Source: Thermoplasmata archaeon
GTDB lineage: Archaea; Thermoplasmatota; Thermoplasmata; Thermoplasmatales; Thermoplasmataceae
DNA: 23,476 bases
Reading direction: 5' to 3'
Assembly (NCBI GenBank): GCA_021793945.1
Contig: JAJYRT010000014.1
Coordinates: 1-23,476 of the forward strand
Part shown: positions 1 to 8,010 of the stretch, piece by piece
Position numbering within the stretch: the stretch's first letter is position 1
Layout of the letters: every line of letters starts with the position of its first letter
Made by a program: the position numbers and the translations under genes
Notes under the pieces: generated by a model
The model's input: the letters and a program-made list of their open reading frames with translations, nothing else
Database searches by the model: none
Told to the model about the DNA's origin: nothing

Positions 1-806
1 CCAAAGCTTTCCGGAAAGATATTTATGACAGTAAGCAGGCGGTTATTGAGGTCATGAATTCTCATAACATGTATCATGCCGTATTTGCGATCCTCCCGTG
101 TCAGGTTTTCAGTTACTGGGTTACGGGTGTCAGCCTCGAAAATCCCATCATGAACCATCAGCCCGGAACTTGCCGCGGGTTTTGCGCTGGTGAAGTATAC
201 TGCAGAAATGTTCTCTCCTGATGGAGTTATTTTTATTATTCTGGTCCACCTGTTTCCGATTGGATTGCGTTCTGGCGTGATTTCAAAGTCAGGAGCGATA
301 CCAGTCGATTTCATTACAAGCAGGGGCACGCTTTCATCAATTCTTCCCAATATATGCCTCAGTCCGCGTGACTTGCCCAGATATTCTACCATCAGAGGGA
401 TATGGGCTGATATTTCCAGGAGGCGAGATGAAACAGAATCCAGCACCGAACTGTGGAACACGAAGACAAACCTGTAGGTGCCATTGTCAAGAATTGCGGA
501 GACAAGTACAAGCGAAGGGATAGAGACGAAATCAAAGAATGCGCCAGAGAGGTTTTCATCCTCGAGAGATCGTCTCACTATGTACATATTTCCCCGTTTC
601 TCGGCGGAAAATTCCTTCAGGAAAACAGCCCCGTCTCTCTCTTGATCAAGTTCTGAGGGAAGGTAATAAACAATCTCCCCCCCATTCATTTCTTTAAAAA
701 GGCCACAACTGCTCCTTATCCCGAATTTTCTCGAAAGCTGGCAGATGCGGTTGTTGGACTCCCACAAAATGACAAGTTCCGAATCAAGGAAATCAGGTAG
801 CTGCAC
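1..806 (-). CDS. Unrecognised protein, C-terminus beyond window (partial)
   Basis: An uninterrupted frame of 268 codons runs from GTG at 806 off the left edge, so the C-terminus is missing. The start is well fixed: an in-frame TGA lies two codons upstream (810-812) and a TATA-like box sits about 24 nt before the GTG, as expected for a leaderless message. The protein begins VQLPDFLDSELVILWESNN, is soluble, mixed alpha/beta, without membrane segments or a signal peptide. I do not recognise a domain with certainty. The layout (a segment with IVRRSLED near residue 80, then FVFVFHSSVLDSVSSRL and LMVEYLGKSRGL) faintly recalls the N-terminal sensory half of archaeal bacterio-opsin-activator-like (HTH_10) regulators, whose DNA-binding helices would then lie beyond the window; this is only a guess. 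It is last in a minus-strand series after the acetyltransferase but seems to have its own promoter. Plus-strand frames over it are shadows. Confidence 0.7.
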   Translation of the reverse strand, partial: MQLPDFLDSELVILWESNNRICQLSRKFGIRSSCGLFKEMNGGEIVYYLPSELDQERDGAVFLKEFSAEKRGNMYIVRRSLEDENLSGAFFDFVSIPSLVLVSAILDNGTYRFVFVFHSSVLDSVSSRLLEISAHIPLMVEYLGKSRGLRHILGRIDESVPLLVMKSTGIAPDFEITPERNPIGNRWTRIIKITPSGENISAVYFTSAKPAASSGLMVHDGIFEADTRNPVTENLTREDRKYGMIHVMRIHDLNNRLLTVINIFPESF

Positions 807-824
807 TTTTCAGTATGATTAGTG

Positions 825-836
825 CCATATAATAAT
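825..836 (-). promoter_or_regulatory. TATA-like box for the 1-806 gene
   Basis: On the minus strand the AT-rich element ATTATTATATGG is centred about 24 nt upstream of the GTG start at 806. This spacing places transcription initiation at or within a few bases of the start codon, and no Shine-Dalgarno sequence is visible, so a leaderless mRNA is inferred. Confidence 0.5.
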
Positions 837-901
837 GTTCTCTGCTTATTGTTTGCCTGATGGTGATCGATTTTTCGTAATTAGAGAGAATATATGCAGT
901 A

Positions 902-918
902 AACCACTACTTGTGGTT
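902..918 (-). terminator. Hairpin over the stop of the GNAT gene
   Basis: A perfect 6-bp inverted repeat, AACCAC / GTGGTT with a 5-nt loop, overlaps the TAA stop of the acetyltransferase gene (917-919). It is followed on the minus strand by an AT-rich stretch but only a short T-run, so a role as a terminator or mRNA 3'-end structure is possible rather than shown. Confidence 0.35.
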
Positions 919-1420
919 ACCGCTCGCTTTCGTTTGAAATCTGCTTTCCATATATGCTTACGAGGTCTCTGTACCCATTTTTCTTGTAGAACCCAAGGGC
1001 TATAAGGTTCAACGATGGGAACTCAGCTGAGATGAGTGAAATCCCTCTTTTCCGAAGTATTGAACTTACCTCATCCATGAGAGCATGGCCAACCTTTTTC
1101 CTTCTGAATTCCGGCATTACATAGAATTCGACGATTCTTGCCTCCTGTCTCGGCTCGTAGCAGATTCTTTCCAGTATATCCACCTTTATTATCCCTACGA
1201 CTTTCTTCTTCCACTCCGAAACAAGCAAAATATATTTTTCAGGTTCCTTCATGGTGTCCGTGAGATACTTCTCTGCTTCGTTTTTGATATCATCCCTCAC
1301 TATGAAGGAAGAATCAAATTCCTCGTTGATCTTCTTGAGCCTTCTCACCATCTCTATGACGCTTTCCATGTCTTCCGGTTTCATCCTTCTTACTTTCAGG
1401 TTATCTTCCACTTTTATCAT
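917..1420 (-). CDS. GNAT-family N-acetyltransferase
   Basis: A 167-residue single-domain GCN5-related acetyltransferase, transferring acetyl from acetyl-CoA to an unidentified amine. The acetyl-CoA pyrophosphate-binding signature is visible as RRKKVGHAL after the beta-4 strand (EFYVMPEF), followed by a LIALGFYKKNGYRD segment typical of the beta-6/alpha-4 end of RimI-like enzymes. The length is normal for a lone GNAT domain. I chose the ATG at 1420; a TTG two codons upstream (1426) also opens the frame, and an ATG at residue 13 is possible. The gene start overlaps the last 20 bases of the malic enzyme gene, so the two are almost certainly cotranscribed and translationally coupled. The substrate (small molecule or protein N-terminus/lysine) cannot be told from sequence. 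Confidence 0.85.
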   Translation of the reverse strand: MIKVEDNLKVRRMKPEDMESVIEMVRRLKKINEEFDSSFIVRDDIKNEAEKYLTDTMKEPEKYILLVSEWKKKVVGIIKVDILERICYEPRQEARIVEFYVMPEFRRKKVGHALMDEVSSILRKRGISLISAEFPSLNLIALGFYKKNGYRDLVSIYGKQISNESER

Positions 1421-2759
1421 CTCCAAAATAATTCTTTATCAATCCGCTTTCCATCATCCTGGAATAGATCTTCCTATTGCTCTCAATGATTTCAGTAGCT
1501 GTTTTCAAAAACCCCTGTTTTGAATCACTTTTTCTTGCGAGGCTCATCTCCACTGTCTTGTATGCAACTGCGGCGGCTACTCTGGGATAGAGTTCCCACT
1601 CGTCCATTGTTGGAACTATCCTTTCCGGGGATGGCTGTTCTACGAAATTAGCGATCTCATAGGCAGCCTCTACCATGATCTGGAAATTCACTCCTCTCGC
1701 CCCGGCGTCAAGAACTCCCCTGAACACTCCCGGAAAGATAAGGCTGTTGTTGATCTGGTTCGGAAAATCCCCCCGTCCTGTCGCTACTATCTTGGCACCT
1801 GCTTCAATGGCTACGTGTGGCCATATTTCTGGCACTGGATTCGCCAGGGCAAATACTATGGGGTCGCTGTTCATGGAAGAGATCCACTCTTTCTTGATGG
1901 TATCTGGACCAGGTTTAGACGCAGAAATTACCACATCCGCTCCCTTGAATGCATTCTCAATGTTGCCCTTGATGCGTCCTTCATTGGTTGTCATGGCAAG
2001 CTGATATTTCCATGGGTTATTGATCATCAGTGAATCCATGTCCTGGCGTTCTGGTTCCAGGATCCCCTTGGAATCTGCCATTACGATATTCCCGGGTTTA
2101 AATCCCGCAGCGAAAAGGAGGTGGGCGGCGGCAATGTTTGCAGCGCCTGATCCCATGAGCAGAACCGTGGAATCAGCTATTTTCCTTCCAGTAACCCTGA
2201 GCGAGTTGATCAGTCCCGCAAGTATTATCGAGGCAGTTCCCAGCTGGTCATCATGCCAGACCGGGATGTTTAAAGTCTTCTGTAATTTTTCCAGAATGAA
2301 GAAACATTTGGGAGATTCAATGTCCTCCATGTTGTATCCTCCAAATGAAGGTTCAAGAGCCTTCGCCACTGCTATGAACTCATCCTGGGTCTTGACGCGC
2401 ATGGGAATTGGAATTGCATTAACTCCTCCCAGGTAATTAAAAATCAGAGCTTTCCCCTCCATTACCGGCATCGCTGCCTCGGGTCCTACGTTTCCCAGTC
2501 CGAGAACTCTTGTGCCATCAGTGAGTATCGCAACACTGTTCCACCTTCCAGTCATGTTGAAAGACTGCTCTGGGTTTGCTGCAATTTTGAGCGAAACTGC
2601 AGCGACACCTGGGGTGTACCATATGGAAAAATCTCTCAGATCGCGAACAGGGACCTTGGATACGGTATTTATCTTTCCTTTATATAACTCGGATAGGCGA
2701 ATTGCGGATTCGTTGAACATCCGGGTCCTTTCCTCGTCGTTCATTCTGATCGTACCCAT
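1401..2759 (-). CDS. NAD(P)-dependent malic enzyme
   Basis: Catalyses oxidative decarboxylation of malate to pyruvate and CO2 with reduction of NAD(P)+, linking the TCA cycle with gluconeogenic or acetyl-CoA pools. At 452 residues it is the stand-alone prokaryotic form without the phosphotransacetylase domain of MaeB. Visible motifs are WYTPGV with catalytic Tyr48, VLGLGNVGP (84-93), MEGKALIF with the base Lys103, MEDIESPKCF (144-153) and HDDQLGT (169-175) for the divalent metal, the nucleotide-binding GSGAANIA (203-210), and ANPVPEIWP. All catalytic residues appear present. Cofactor preference is not determinable by eye. The start may be the ATG at 2759 or the ATG five codons later (2744); the TATA-like box centred near 2776 would put transcription start between them. 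It leads a pair with the overlapping GNAT gene and is divergent from a second GNAT gene. Confidence 0.95.
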   Translation of the reverse strand: MGTIRMNDEERTRMFNESAIRLSELYKGKINTVSKVPVRDLRDFSIWYTPGVAAVSLKIAANPEQSFNMTGRWNSVAILTDGTRVLGLGNVGPEAAMPVMEGKALIFNYLGGVNAIPIPMRVKTQDEFIAVAKALEPSFGGYNMEDIESPKCFFILEKLQKTLNIPVWHDDQLGTASIILAGLINSLRVTGRKIADSTVLLMGSGAANIAAAHLLFAAGFKPGNIVMADSKGILEPERQDMDSLMINNPWKYQLAMTTNEGRIKGNIENAFKGADVVISASKPGPDTIKKEWISSMNSDPIVFALANPVPEIWPHVAIEAGAKIVATGRGDFPNQINNSLIFPGVFRGVLDAGARGVNFQIMVEAAYEIANFVEQPSPERIVPTMDEWELYPRVAAAVAYKTVEMSLARKSDSKQGFLKTATEIIESNRKIYSRMMESGLIKNYFGDDKSGR

Positions 2760-2771
2760 ATTGCCCGTTCT

Positions 2772-2816
2772 GTTATATACATCTGCTCTAACAACTGAGG
2801 TTACTGATTTATTATA
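2772..2816. promoter_or_regulatory. Divergent promoters: malic enzyme / tandem GNAT
   Basis: The 74-bp gap between the two divergent starts holds two TATA-like elements: GTATATAAC on the minus strand (2772-2780), 17 nt before the first ATG and 32 nt before the second of the malic enzyme, and TTTATTATA on the plus strand (2808-2816), about 22 nt before the ATG at 2834. The elements are only some 30 bp apart, so regulator binding could affect both. No Shine-Dalgarno sequence precedes either gene. Confidence 0.5.
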
Positions 2817-2833
2817 CTTCTACATTACTTGTC

Positions 2834-3769
2834 ATGGAAGTCAAGAATGCAAAACTCGACTGGAACCTCATACTTAAAAATTACATAGAATACACGGAAT
2901 CGAAATATCCGGACTACCCTGTGAGAAAATCATTTGATCCCATTATAGAAAAGCTGTCCAATAACCAGTTGCGATCAAGGGTTGTCATAGCTGGAACAGA
3001 GGTCGCGGCATATGCATATCTTTTGGATTCGACAGAAATGCCTGACGGAATATATGCTTCTGCCGGTTTTTTGAATGAGAAATACTATTCCGCGGCCAGG
3101 CTTAAGAATCTCGTGGAATGGATACGTTCAGAGTCACTTCGCGATAGAAAGATTCCAATGTTGAACGAGATTTTCAACGCGACAGGGGATTGGGAAAAAG
3201 TGCTTTACGATGTGGGATTCAGAAGAATGAGAAGGACAAGAATGCTGATAGACCTGCATAAATTGGAGTTCGGAAAGATTGAAACCCCGGAATCCATAAA
3301 GATTCTTCCATTCGGGGCGCTAACCCCAGAGTCCTATTCGGATTTCAACTTTCACTCATATCTCGGGACAGAAGACGCAATACTTTACAGTTCCACACCT
3401 GAACAGAGCCTTGCAACGGCAAAATCTCTCTTCAACGGTGAGTATGGGAAGATAATCCAGGACGCTTCTTTTTCAATATACTCCGGAGACAAGCTTTCCG
3501 GATACATCATCTTCACTTCTGGGGAAGGACCGAGATCTGGCGGAGGAATACCCCTTCTCGCGGACATAGCCATTGGGGGGGAACTGAGAGGCAAGGGAAT
3601 TGGTAAAGCTCTTCTGATGCGTTCTCTCTTTGAGATGCAGAGACTCGGCTACCTGAAAGCAGTCCTGTGGGTTTCTGACACAAATCCGGCAAAGCGGCTT
3701 TACAAAGCTTTGGGATTCACTGATGCCAATCAGCCTGATGAGATATTCTTCTATATTCCAAGGTCTTAG
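2834..3769 (+). CDS. Two-domain GNAT-family acetyltransferase
   Basis: A 311-residue protein, about twice the size of one GNAT domain. The C-terminal half (about 150-311) is a clear acetyltransferase: LADIAIGGELRGKGIGKALL carries the acetyl-CoA loop RGKGIG (252-257), and VLWVSDTNPAKRLYKALGF is the usual Asn-containing C-terminal motif. The N-terminal half (1-140) has a similar order of elements ending in LYDVGFRRMRRTRM but lacks an obvious CoA loop, so it is probably a degenerate second GNAT domain; this layout is known for mycothiol-synthase-like and other tandem GNAT proteins. The substrate is unknown. Its 3' end overlaps the convergent polyprenol kinase gene by 4 bases. The start has a TATA-like box at leaderless spacing. 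Confidence 0.8.
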   Translation: MEVKNAKLDWNLILKNYIEYTESKYPDYPVRKSFDPIIEKLSNNQLRSRVVIAGTEVAAYAYLLDSTEMPDGIYASAGFLNEKYYSAARLKNLVEWIRSESLRDRKIPMLNEIFNATGDWEKVLYDVGFRRMRRTRMLIDLHKLEFGKIETPESIKILPFGALTPESYSDFNFHSYLGTEDAILYSSTPEQSLATAKSLFNGEYGKIIQDASFSIYSGDKLSGYIIFTSGEGPRSGGGIPLLADIAIGGELRGKGIGKALLMRSLFEMQRLGYLKAVLWVSDTNPAKRLYKALGFTDANQPDEIFFYIPRS

Positions 3770-4710
3770 ATGAAAAAGGACATCGCAGCGAGAACCAGCG
3801 GAATCATGTAGTTGTCATCCAGGGGGTATCTCGCGGCACTTTCAACAACAGACCCAACCGCAGCAAATACAATGCCAGCATATCCCAGGAGGACAAAAGC
3901 GAAGACTGCCGCAGGAATAAAATTTGCAAGCAAACCGGCAACCGACTTTCTCCTGTTGTACGGAAGTTTTGGTGACCTCACCGATGATCCAATAATTGTC
4001 GCCAGAGAATCACCCACCATAAGTATGAATATAATTATGGCCAGCACTTCCAGATTCCTGACTATCCCCACAGCCAGCAGGAGGCCAGCAGCAAGCCATA
4101 TTGCCCCTATACCAAGCGGGGTACTTTCCCTCTCAAGTGAATTCAGGAAATTTCCGAGATAGTTAGTTCCATTATTAGAGAAGTAGTTTCCTAAAAGATA
4201 AAGTGCAAGCACTGCAACGGTAAGGATCCAGGCGGAATTATGCAAACCCAGCGAGAGGACAAAAACAAGCACAATAATGCCTATGCCTATTTGCACATAG
4301 TCTCGGTTAATTTCCCTCTCCTTTGATATTCCTCTTGACTGATCATTGCTGTGTGAAAAATCCCTTATTCTCTTGTCCTCAAGCATGACAAGAATAGTTG
4401 CGAGGGATATTGTTATGTCTATGGGAGTAGCGCTAGAGGTTTTCCCATAAACGGCAAGGAAATACAGGATTAAACCGAAATCAGCAGCGAATGGAAGATA
4501 GAACTGCAGGGAGTAAAGCATGGACGCTGAGATCAGGGACAGGACAAAAATTGGAAACACAAGAAATGAATGGTAGACAAAAAATATAACTGCAATTACG
4601 GGAATGGAGAGTGCATATTTTCTGAGAAATAACTTCCAGTTGTATGCGAGAGATACCGTAACTGCAATCAGTGACAATACCACAAGGGCAACATCGGCTA
4701 TTGTTATCAA
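3766..4710 (-). CDS. CTP-dependent polyprenol (dolichol/phytol) kinase-like membrane protein
   Basis: A 314-residue, very hydrophobic protein with about eight to ten membrane segments. The C-terminal part carries the signature of the SEC59/VTE5/DgkA-type CTP-dependent lipid kinases: GDSLATIIG (233-241), a basic RRKSVAG (253-259), Glu290 in a membrane helix, and DDN followed by IPL (298-304). Known members phosphorylate dolichol, phytol/geranylgeraniol or diacylglycerol with CTP. In an archaeon the likely substrate is an isoprenoid alcohol, salvaging geranylgeraniol for membrane lipids or making dolichyl phosphate for N-glycosylation; this choice is inference. The start is TTG at 4710, supported by a TATA-like box about 25 nt upstream; the nearest ATG codons are far inside the first helices. 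It follows the decarboxylase on the same strand after 45 bp and may be partly cotranscribed. Confidence 0.78.
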   Translation of the reverse strand: MITIADVALVVLSLIAVTVSLAYNWKLFLRKYALSIPVIAVIFFVYHSFLVFPIFVLSLISASMLYSLQFYLPFAADFGLILYFLAVYGKTSSATPIDITISLATILVMLEDKRIRDFSHSNDQSRGISKEREINRDYVQIGIGIIVLVFVLSLGLHNSAWILTVAVLALYLLGNYFSNNGTNYLGNFLNSLERESTPLGIGAIWLAAGLLLAVGIVRNLEVLAIIIFILMVGDSLATIIGSSVRSPKLPYNRRKSVAGLLANFIPAAVFAFVLLGYAGIVFAAVGSVVESAARYPLDDNYMIPLVLAAMSFFI

Positions 4711-4755
4711 ACTAGAGGTTAGAGCAAGAATCGAATAAAAATGTATTGTATACGA

Positions 4756-6066
4756 TCAATGAAGTTCACTTCCATCCCGTGCGTAAATGAAATTGAGCAC
4801 AGTTTCGGCGCCGATCGGAGGGTGATATGATCCGCTCAATTTATTATTTTTCACAGCATACTCCCCCGGCACTTTCTGAAGAAGAAAAAGCACCGGGCTC
4901 ATGCTCAGGCCGTATGCCCCGGCCTTGAATATCAGAACTGCGTCTCCCTCTCTTACGCAATCCGGTATGGGGATATTCTTCCCGAAACAGTCTATTGGCG
5001 TGCAAAGAGGTCCACAGACAGTGGCATGCTTTAGCGTTAATGAGGTACCGCTGCCAATGACCCTGATTGGATGCTCTGCACCAAGGAAAGCAATCCTGAA
5101 AAAATTGTTCATTCCACCATCTGTTGTCAGCGTAGTTACACCATTACCGGCAGTCTTTATGTCCACTATCCTTGTCACGAAGAGACCGCAATCCGCAACA
5201 AGAAATCTACCCGACTCAAACCATATTTTCTTTCCGTCCAGTCCATTGTCCCTGAGTATCCGGTTGAGCCCGGAGGAAAACAGCTCAAAATCAAACTGCA
5301 CATCCTTTTCAGTCATGGGCACTCCAAATCCGCCTCCAAGGTCTATGTAATCAACGCGTTCCCTGACTTTCCGCATGTATGATAACATTTTTTCATGAAG
5401 CCGTAGTGACTCCTTGTAGTCCAGAACCTGGCTGCCGAGGTAGTACTGGAATCCAAAGTTACCGTCCGGAACAAAACTGGATCTCTGGACAATCTCATCC
5501 AGATTCTTCACGTCAATCCCAAACTTGCTTTCAGATCCAGACATGCTCTCAAGTGCCCTTGAAGTCTCGTCCTCCATGTTAAGCCTTACCAAAACGACCA
5601 TATTTCCATCATAATACTTTCTGATCAATTCCAGCTCCCGGAAGGACTCGGCGATTATCCCCCTGATATGCATTTCTGACGCTCTCCTGATCAGGTCTTC
5701 ATCCTTGCCAGGGCCAAGTAGAATTATTCTTTCAGGGTTGAATCCAGTCTTCATGACATGATCCAATTCTCCCATTGATGAGACTTCAACATTCAGGCCG
5801 CTTTCCAGTATGGTAGTTAGGATCTGGGATGCGGGGTTCGCTTTCACGGAGTAGAAAATATCTGTCCCCGATGCCTTAACTGATGCCAAAAATTTCCTCA
5901 ATTCCTGTATCTTGCGGGTCAGGATCTCCAGGAAATAGATATAGGATGGAGTTTCTATGCGGGATATCAATGAAGCCAGGCTTAATCCATTGTATGTATA
6001 ATCACAACCTTCTCTCTCAAAGCCTTCGCTGTTCAGAACATGATCTCCGTAAGCATTTTCTTCCAT
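4756..6066 (-). CDS. Fold-type III PLP-dependent decarboxylase (LysA/ODC superfamily)
   Basis: A 436-residue alanine-racemase-fold decarboxylase. Residues 40-270 form the PLP barrel: FYSVKANP with Schiff-base Lys75, the phosphate-binding DLGGGFGVP (242-250) and ESGRF (284-288). The C-terminal beta domain carries CGPLCTPID (351-359), whose Cys355 would complete the partner's active site in the dimer, and FKAGAYGLSMSP with Tyr385. Known members act on meso-diaminopimelate, ornithine, lysine, arginine, carboxynorspermidine or carrier-bound glutamate (BtrK). The GPLCTP form differs from textbook LysA and resembles secondary-metabolism members, so the substrate is open. I chose the ATG at 6066: it has a TATA-like box 27 nt upstream, and family similarity begins soon after. 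The frame stays open to 6216, but that 50-residue Lys-rich extension resembles nothing and would run into the promoter of the divergent gene. Confidence 0.85.
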   Translation of the reverse strand: MEENAYGDHVLNSEGFEREGCDYTYNGLSLASLISRIETPSYIYFLEILTRKIQELRKFLASVKASGTDIFYSVKANPASQILTTILESGLNVEVSSMGELDHVMKTGFNPERIILLGPGKDEDLIRRASEMHIRGIIAESFRELELIRKYYDGNMVVLVRLNMEDETSRALESMSGSESKFGIDVKNLDEIVQRSSFVPDGNFGFQYYLGSQVLDYKESLRLHEKMLSYMRKVRERVDYIDLGGGFGVPMTEKDVQFDFELFSSGLNRILRDNGLDGKKIWFESGRFLVADCGLFVTRIVDIKTAGNGVTTLTTDGGMNNFFRIAFLGAEHPIRVIGSGTSLTLKHATVCGPLCTPIDCFGKNIPIPDCVREGDAVLIFKAGAYGLSMSPVLFLLQKVPGEYAVKNNKLSGSYHPPIGAETVLNFIYARDGSELH

Positions 6067-6225
6067 GGTGACTTCATTTTTAGGCGTGGTTAAAACTTTG
6101 TTAGTTAATTGAGGAAAATTTTTTTGAATTTCATGGGAACATCCGATAAAGGTTAAATGGAAGAATGCCATCGGTTTTTTGCGGGCGCTGTTCAAGCAGT
6201 GTCTTTTTAACATCATGGTGCTTTT
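6067..6225. promoter_or_regulatory. Intergenic region with divergent promoters
   Basis: For the decarboxylase, GTTTTAACC on the minus strand (6089-6097) is centred 27 nt before its ATG. For the DUF364-like gene, TCTTTTTAAC on the plus strand (6202-6211) ends 15 nt before its ATG at 6226. Between them is about 100 bp with no recognisable gene; the minus-strand frame that stays open through it is judged non-coding. Confidence 0.45.
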
Positions 6226-7068
6226 ATGAGTGACAGGGAAAAGATATATGACTCGCTTCTGGCGAGAGCCAGGAAGGAAAGAAACTTTGATGAAATATCC
6301 ATAAAGGGCATATGGGAGATCAACCTGAATTTCAAGCCGTCAAGGAATGAACGATTATTCACGTACAAGGTTATCGTCGTCCAGACAACCTATGGCCAGG
6401 GTTCATGTTATGCAGCTCCCAATGAATCCTTTGGAATAGACCGTACCATAATTGGCAAAACACTAAACGAGGTCGATATGGATAATGATTCCGCTTTCCC
6501 TCTAAAGGTTGCAATCCTCGACTCCGTCTATGATACTCCGAGGATCAAGCCCGATCTGGAGGTGGAGATCAGCGGCGATTCGACATCCAAGTCAAGGTAC
6601 AGAGCTGAAATTATCGCAAGTGAGGTTTCGAGGATTATAAACGGCAAACAGGCAAGGTCTGAACTAAAGTCCAAGGTGCCCGTTGTTTTGAACATCGGAT
6701 ATGTGGGGACATTCTATACAATCCTGACAAAATCATTCAATCCTGAGTATCTAGTAACTGACCTGGAAGAGGAATTATTGAGCACCAAGGGGCAGGTTGA
6801 CATATTTGACGGAAACCGGTATAACAAGGAGTTCCTGAAGAAAGCAGATGTTGCTATAGTAACAGGAATGGTAATATCCACACGAACACTGACTGAAATA
6901 ATCGAAACTGCCAGGGAAAACAACACCTCTGTGCTGGTTTTCGCCGAAACGGGATATAATCTGGCTCCATATTACAGGGATTACGGTGTCGATGTTTCAG
7001 TCAGCGAGCCATTTCCGTATTATATATTCGACGGATCTTCAACGATGAGGGTTTTCAGAAAGCAGTGA
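6226..7068 (+). CDS. DUF364-like (putative heavy-metal chelation) protein
   Basis: A 280-residue cytoplasmic protein. The C-terminal two thirds resemble the Rossmann-like DUF364 domain: VVLNIGYVGTFYTILTKSF (153-171) with a glycine turn, LVTDLEEE (176-183), DIFDGNRY (192-199) and ADVAIVTGMVISTRTLTEII (207-226), the last being the most typical stretch. The N-terminal 100 residues (including YGQGSCYAAP, 56-65) would match the enolase-N-terminal-like DUF4213 half of that fold. Family members of known structure were suggested to bind metals or metal chelates, but no reaction is established. Its promoter faces that of a PLP decarboxylase, which hints at a shared role, possibly in handling a metal-binding or amine metabolite; that is inference. 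Similarity was judged by eye, so the family call is moderate. Start ATG has a TATA-like box at leaderless distance. Confidence 0.6.
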   Translation: MSDREKIYDSLLARARKERNFDEISIKGIWEINLNFKPSRNERLFTYKVIVVQTTYGQGSCYAAPNESFGIDRTIIGKTLNEVDMDNDSAFPLKVAILDSVYDTPRIKPDLEVEISGDSTSKSRYRAEIIASEVSRIINGKQARSELKSKVPVVLNIGYVGTFYTILTKSFNPEYLVTDLEEELLSTKGQVDIFDGNRYNKEFLKKADVAIVTGMVISTRTLTEIIETARENNTSVLVFAETGYNLAPYYRDYGVDVSVSEPFPYYIFDGSSTMRVFRKQ

Positions 7069-7085
7069 TTGTGATCGGGGGGAAG

Positions 7086-7916
7086 TCATCTTTCCATCAA
7101 GTCTATCCTGAAGCCGCAATCGAAGGTTTTTTGGGGCTCAATCGTAACTAGCCCGATCTGGTTGTTGAAAGCATCTGGAGCACCGGTCATGGGCTCTATT
7201 GCCACAGACTGCCCGCTTGAATACTGGCCGTTATACAGGACAAAATAGTTCATGTTTCTCCTGGTGATCCTGATGTCATAATTGCCGGCTGAAAATACCA
7301 AATTTCCTCCGCCGACGAAACAGTTATCGAAGCTTCTCTGGTGCATTGCTTCATCATCATTGAAATTCACCTGCAAGGTAGATCCATCCGGAAAGTGCCG
7401 ATCCCTGTAGTTTAACATCATGATTTCAGAGTCATGCTTGAGTTGCCATCTGCCCTGGAAATTGAAATAGGGATGAAATCCAACCACCAGTGGCGAGCTG
7501 ATTTCCCCTGTGTTCTTGATTGTTGTGGTGATGTTGAAGAAGTCTCTTCCCAGAGAGTAGGCATTCACTATTTCAAGGATCGTAGGATAACCAGTACTTG
7601 CTAACCTGTATTGAAGTGTCGTAGAATTGTGATTCTGTTCCTCTTCGTTTGCATACTCCCATTTTTCATGCCTCACCAGGCCGTGGATACTGTTCAGTCC
7701 ATCGTTCCTGGGTAGGCTGTATGTATGATTCTCCCAGCTATATACTCCATTTCTTATGCGATTGGCAAAGGGAATCATTACTGCACATCCGCCATGGGTT
7801 TCCCGGCCATCAGGTGATGGCATGAGTATTTGCCTCCCTTTAAGCTGGAGGGAATCTATGTATGCACCAACCCTATCTATCCTTGCCAGGCTCACTCCAT
7901 CTACCAGCGTAACCAT
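7086..7916 (-). CDS. Aldose 1-epimerase (mutarotase) family protein
   Basis: A 276-residue galactose-mutarotase-like beta-sandwich protein that would interconvert alpha and beta anomers of aldoses. Family landmarks are in order: PFANRIRNGVY (49-59), SIHGLVR with His78, GFHPYFN with the general acid His148, FDNCF with Asp198, and AIEPMTGAPDAF with the general base Glu241. All expected catalytic residues are therefore present; sugar specificity (including D-hexose-6-phosphate epimerase activity) cannot be read. The start is placed at the ATG at 7916, since AATAATATAG on the minus strand lies about 26 nt upstream; a TTG six codons further out also opens the frame but would sit too close to the TATA box. 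The gene converges with the DUF364-like gene, 17 bp between stops. Confidence 0.9.
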   Translation of the reverse strand: MVTLVDGVSLARIDRVGAYIDSLQLKGRQILMPSPDGRETHGGCAVMIPFANRIRNGVYSWENHTYSLPRNDGLNSIHGLVRHEKWEYANEEEQNHNSTTLQYRLASTGYPTILEIVNAYSLGRDFFNITTTIKNTGEISSPLVVGFHPYFNFQGRWQLKHDSEIMMLNYRDRHFPDGSTLQVNFNDDEAMHQRSFDNCFVGGGNLVFSAGNYDIRITRRNMNYFVLYNGQYSSGQSVAIEPMTGAPDAFNNQIGLVTIEPQKTFDCGFRIDLMER

Positions 7917-8010
7917 GAGCAGATAATTCCACAACCCTATATTATTATTGAAGAGGCTCTGGCTGAATTGTTAGGGTCTACAGTTATTATCGCTGTCCTT
8001 ATTATCAAAT
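7917..8010. promoter_or_regulatory. Divergent promoters and an 8-bp direct repeat
   Basis: The minus-strand TATA-like box (7938-7947) serves the epimerase. On the plus side TTATTATC occurs twice, at 7984-7991 and 7999-8006, a 15-bp period. The first copy is correctly placed (about 23 nt) to be the TATA box of the ArsA-like gene; the second lies between it and the start codon and could be an operator half-site or chance AT-richness. Confidence 0.4.

Noticed and set aside
190..656. Two short plus-strand open frames at 190-477 and 453-656.
   Set aside because: They lie within the continuous minus-strand frame 1-806, have no recognisable protein features, and look like shadows of it.
6067..6216. 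A 50-residue N-terminal extension of the PLP decarboxylase (frame open to 6216).
   Set aside because: It resembles no family N-terminus, runs into the promoter of the divergent gene, and a TATA-like box lies 27 nt before the internal ATG at 6066.
7917..7934. TTG at 7934 as start of the aldose epimerase.
   Set aside because: It lies only a few bases from the TATA-like box, leaving no room for transcription initiation; the ATG at 7916 has correct spacing.
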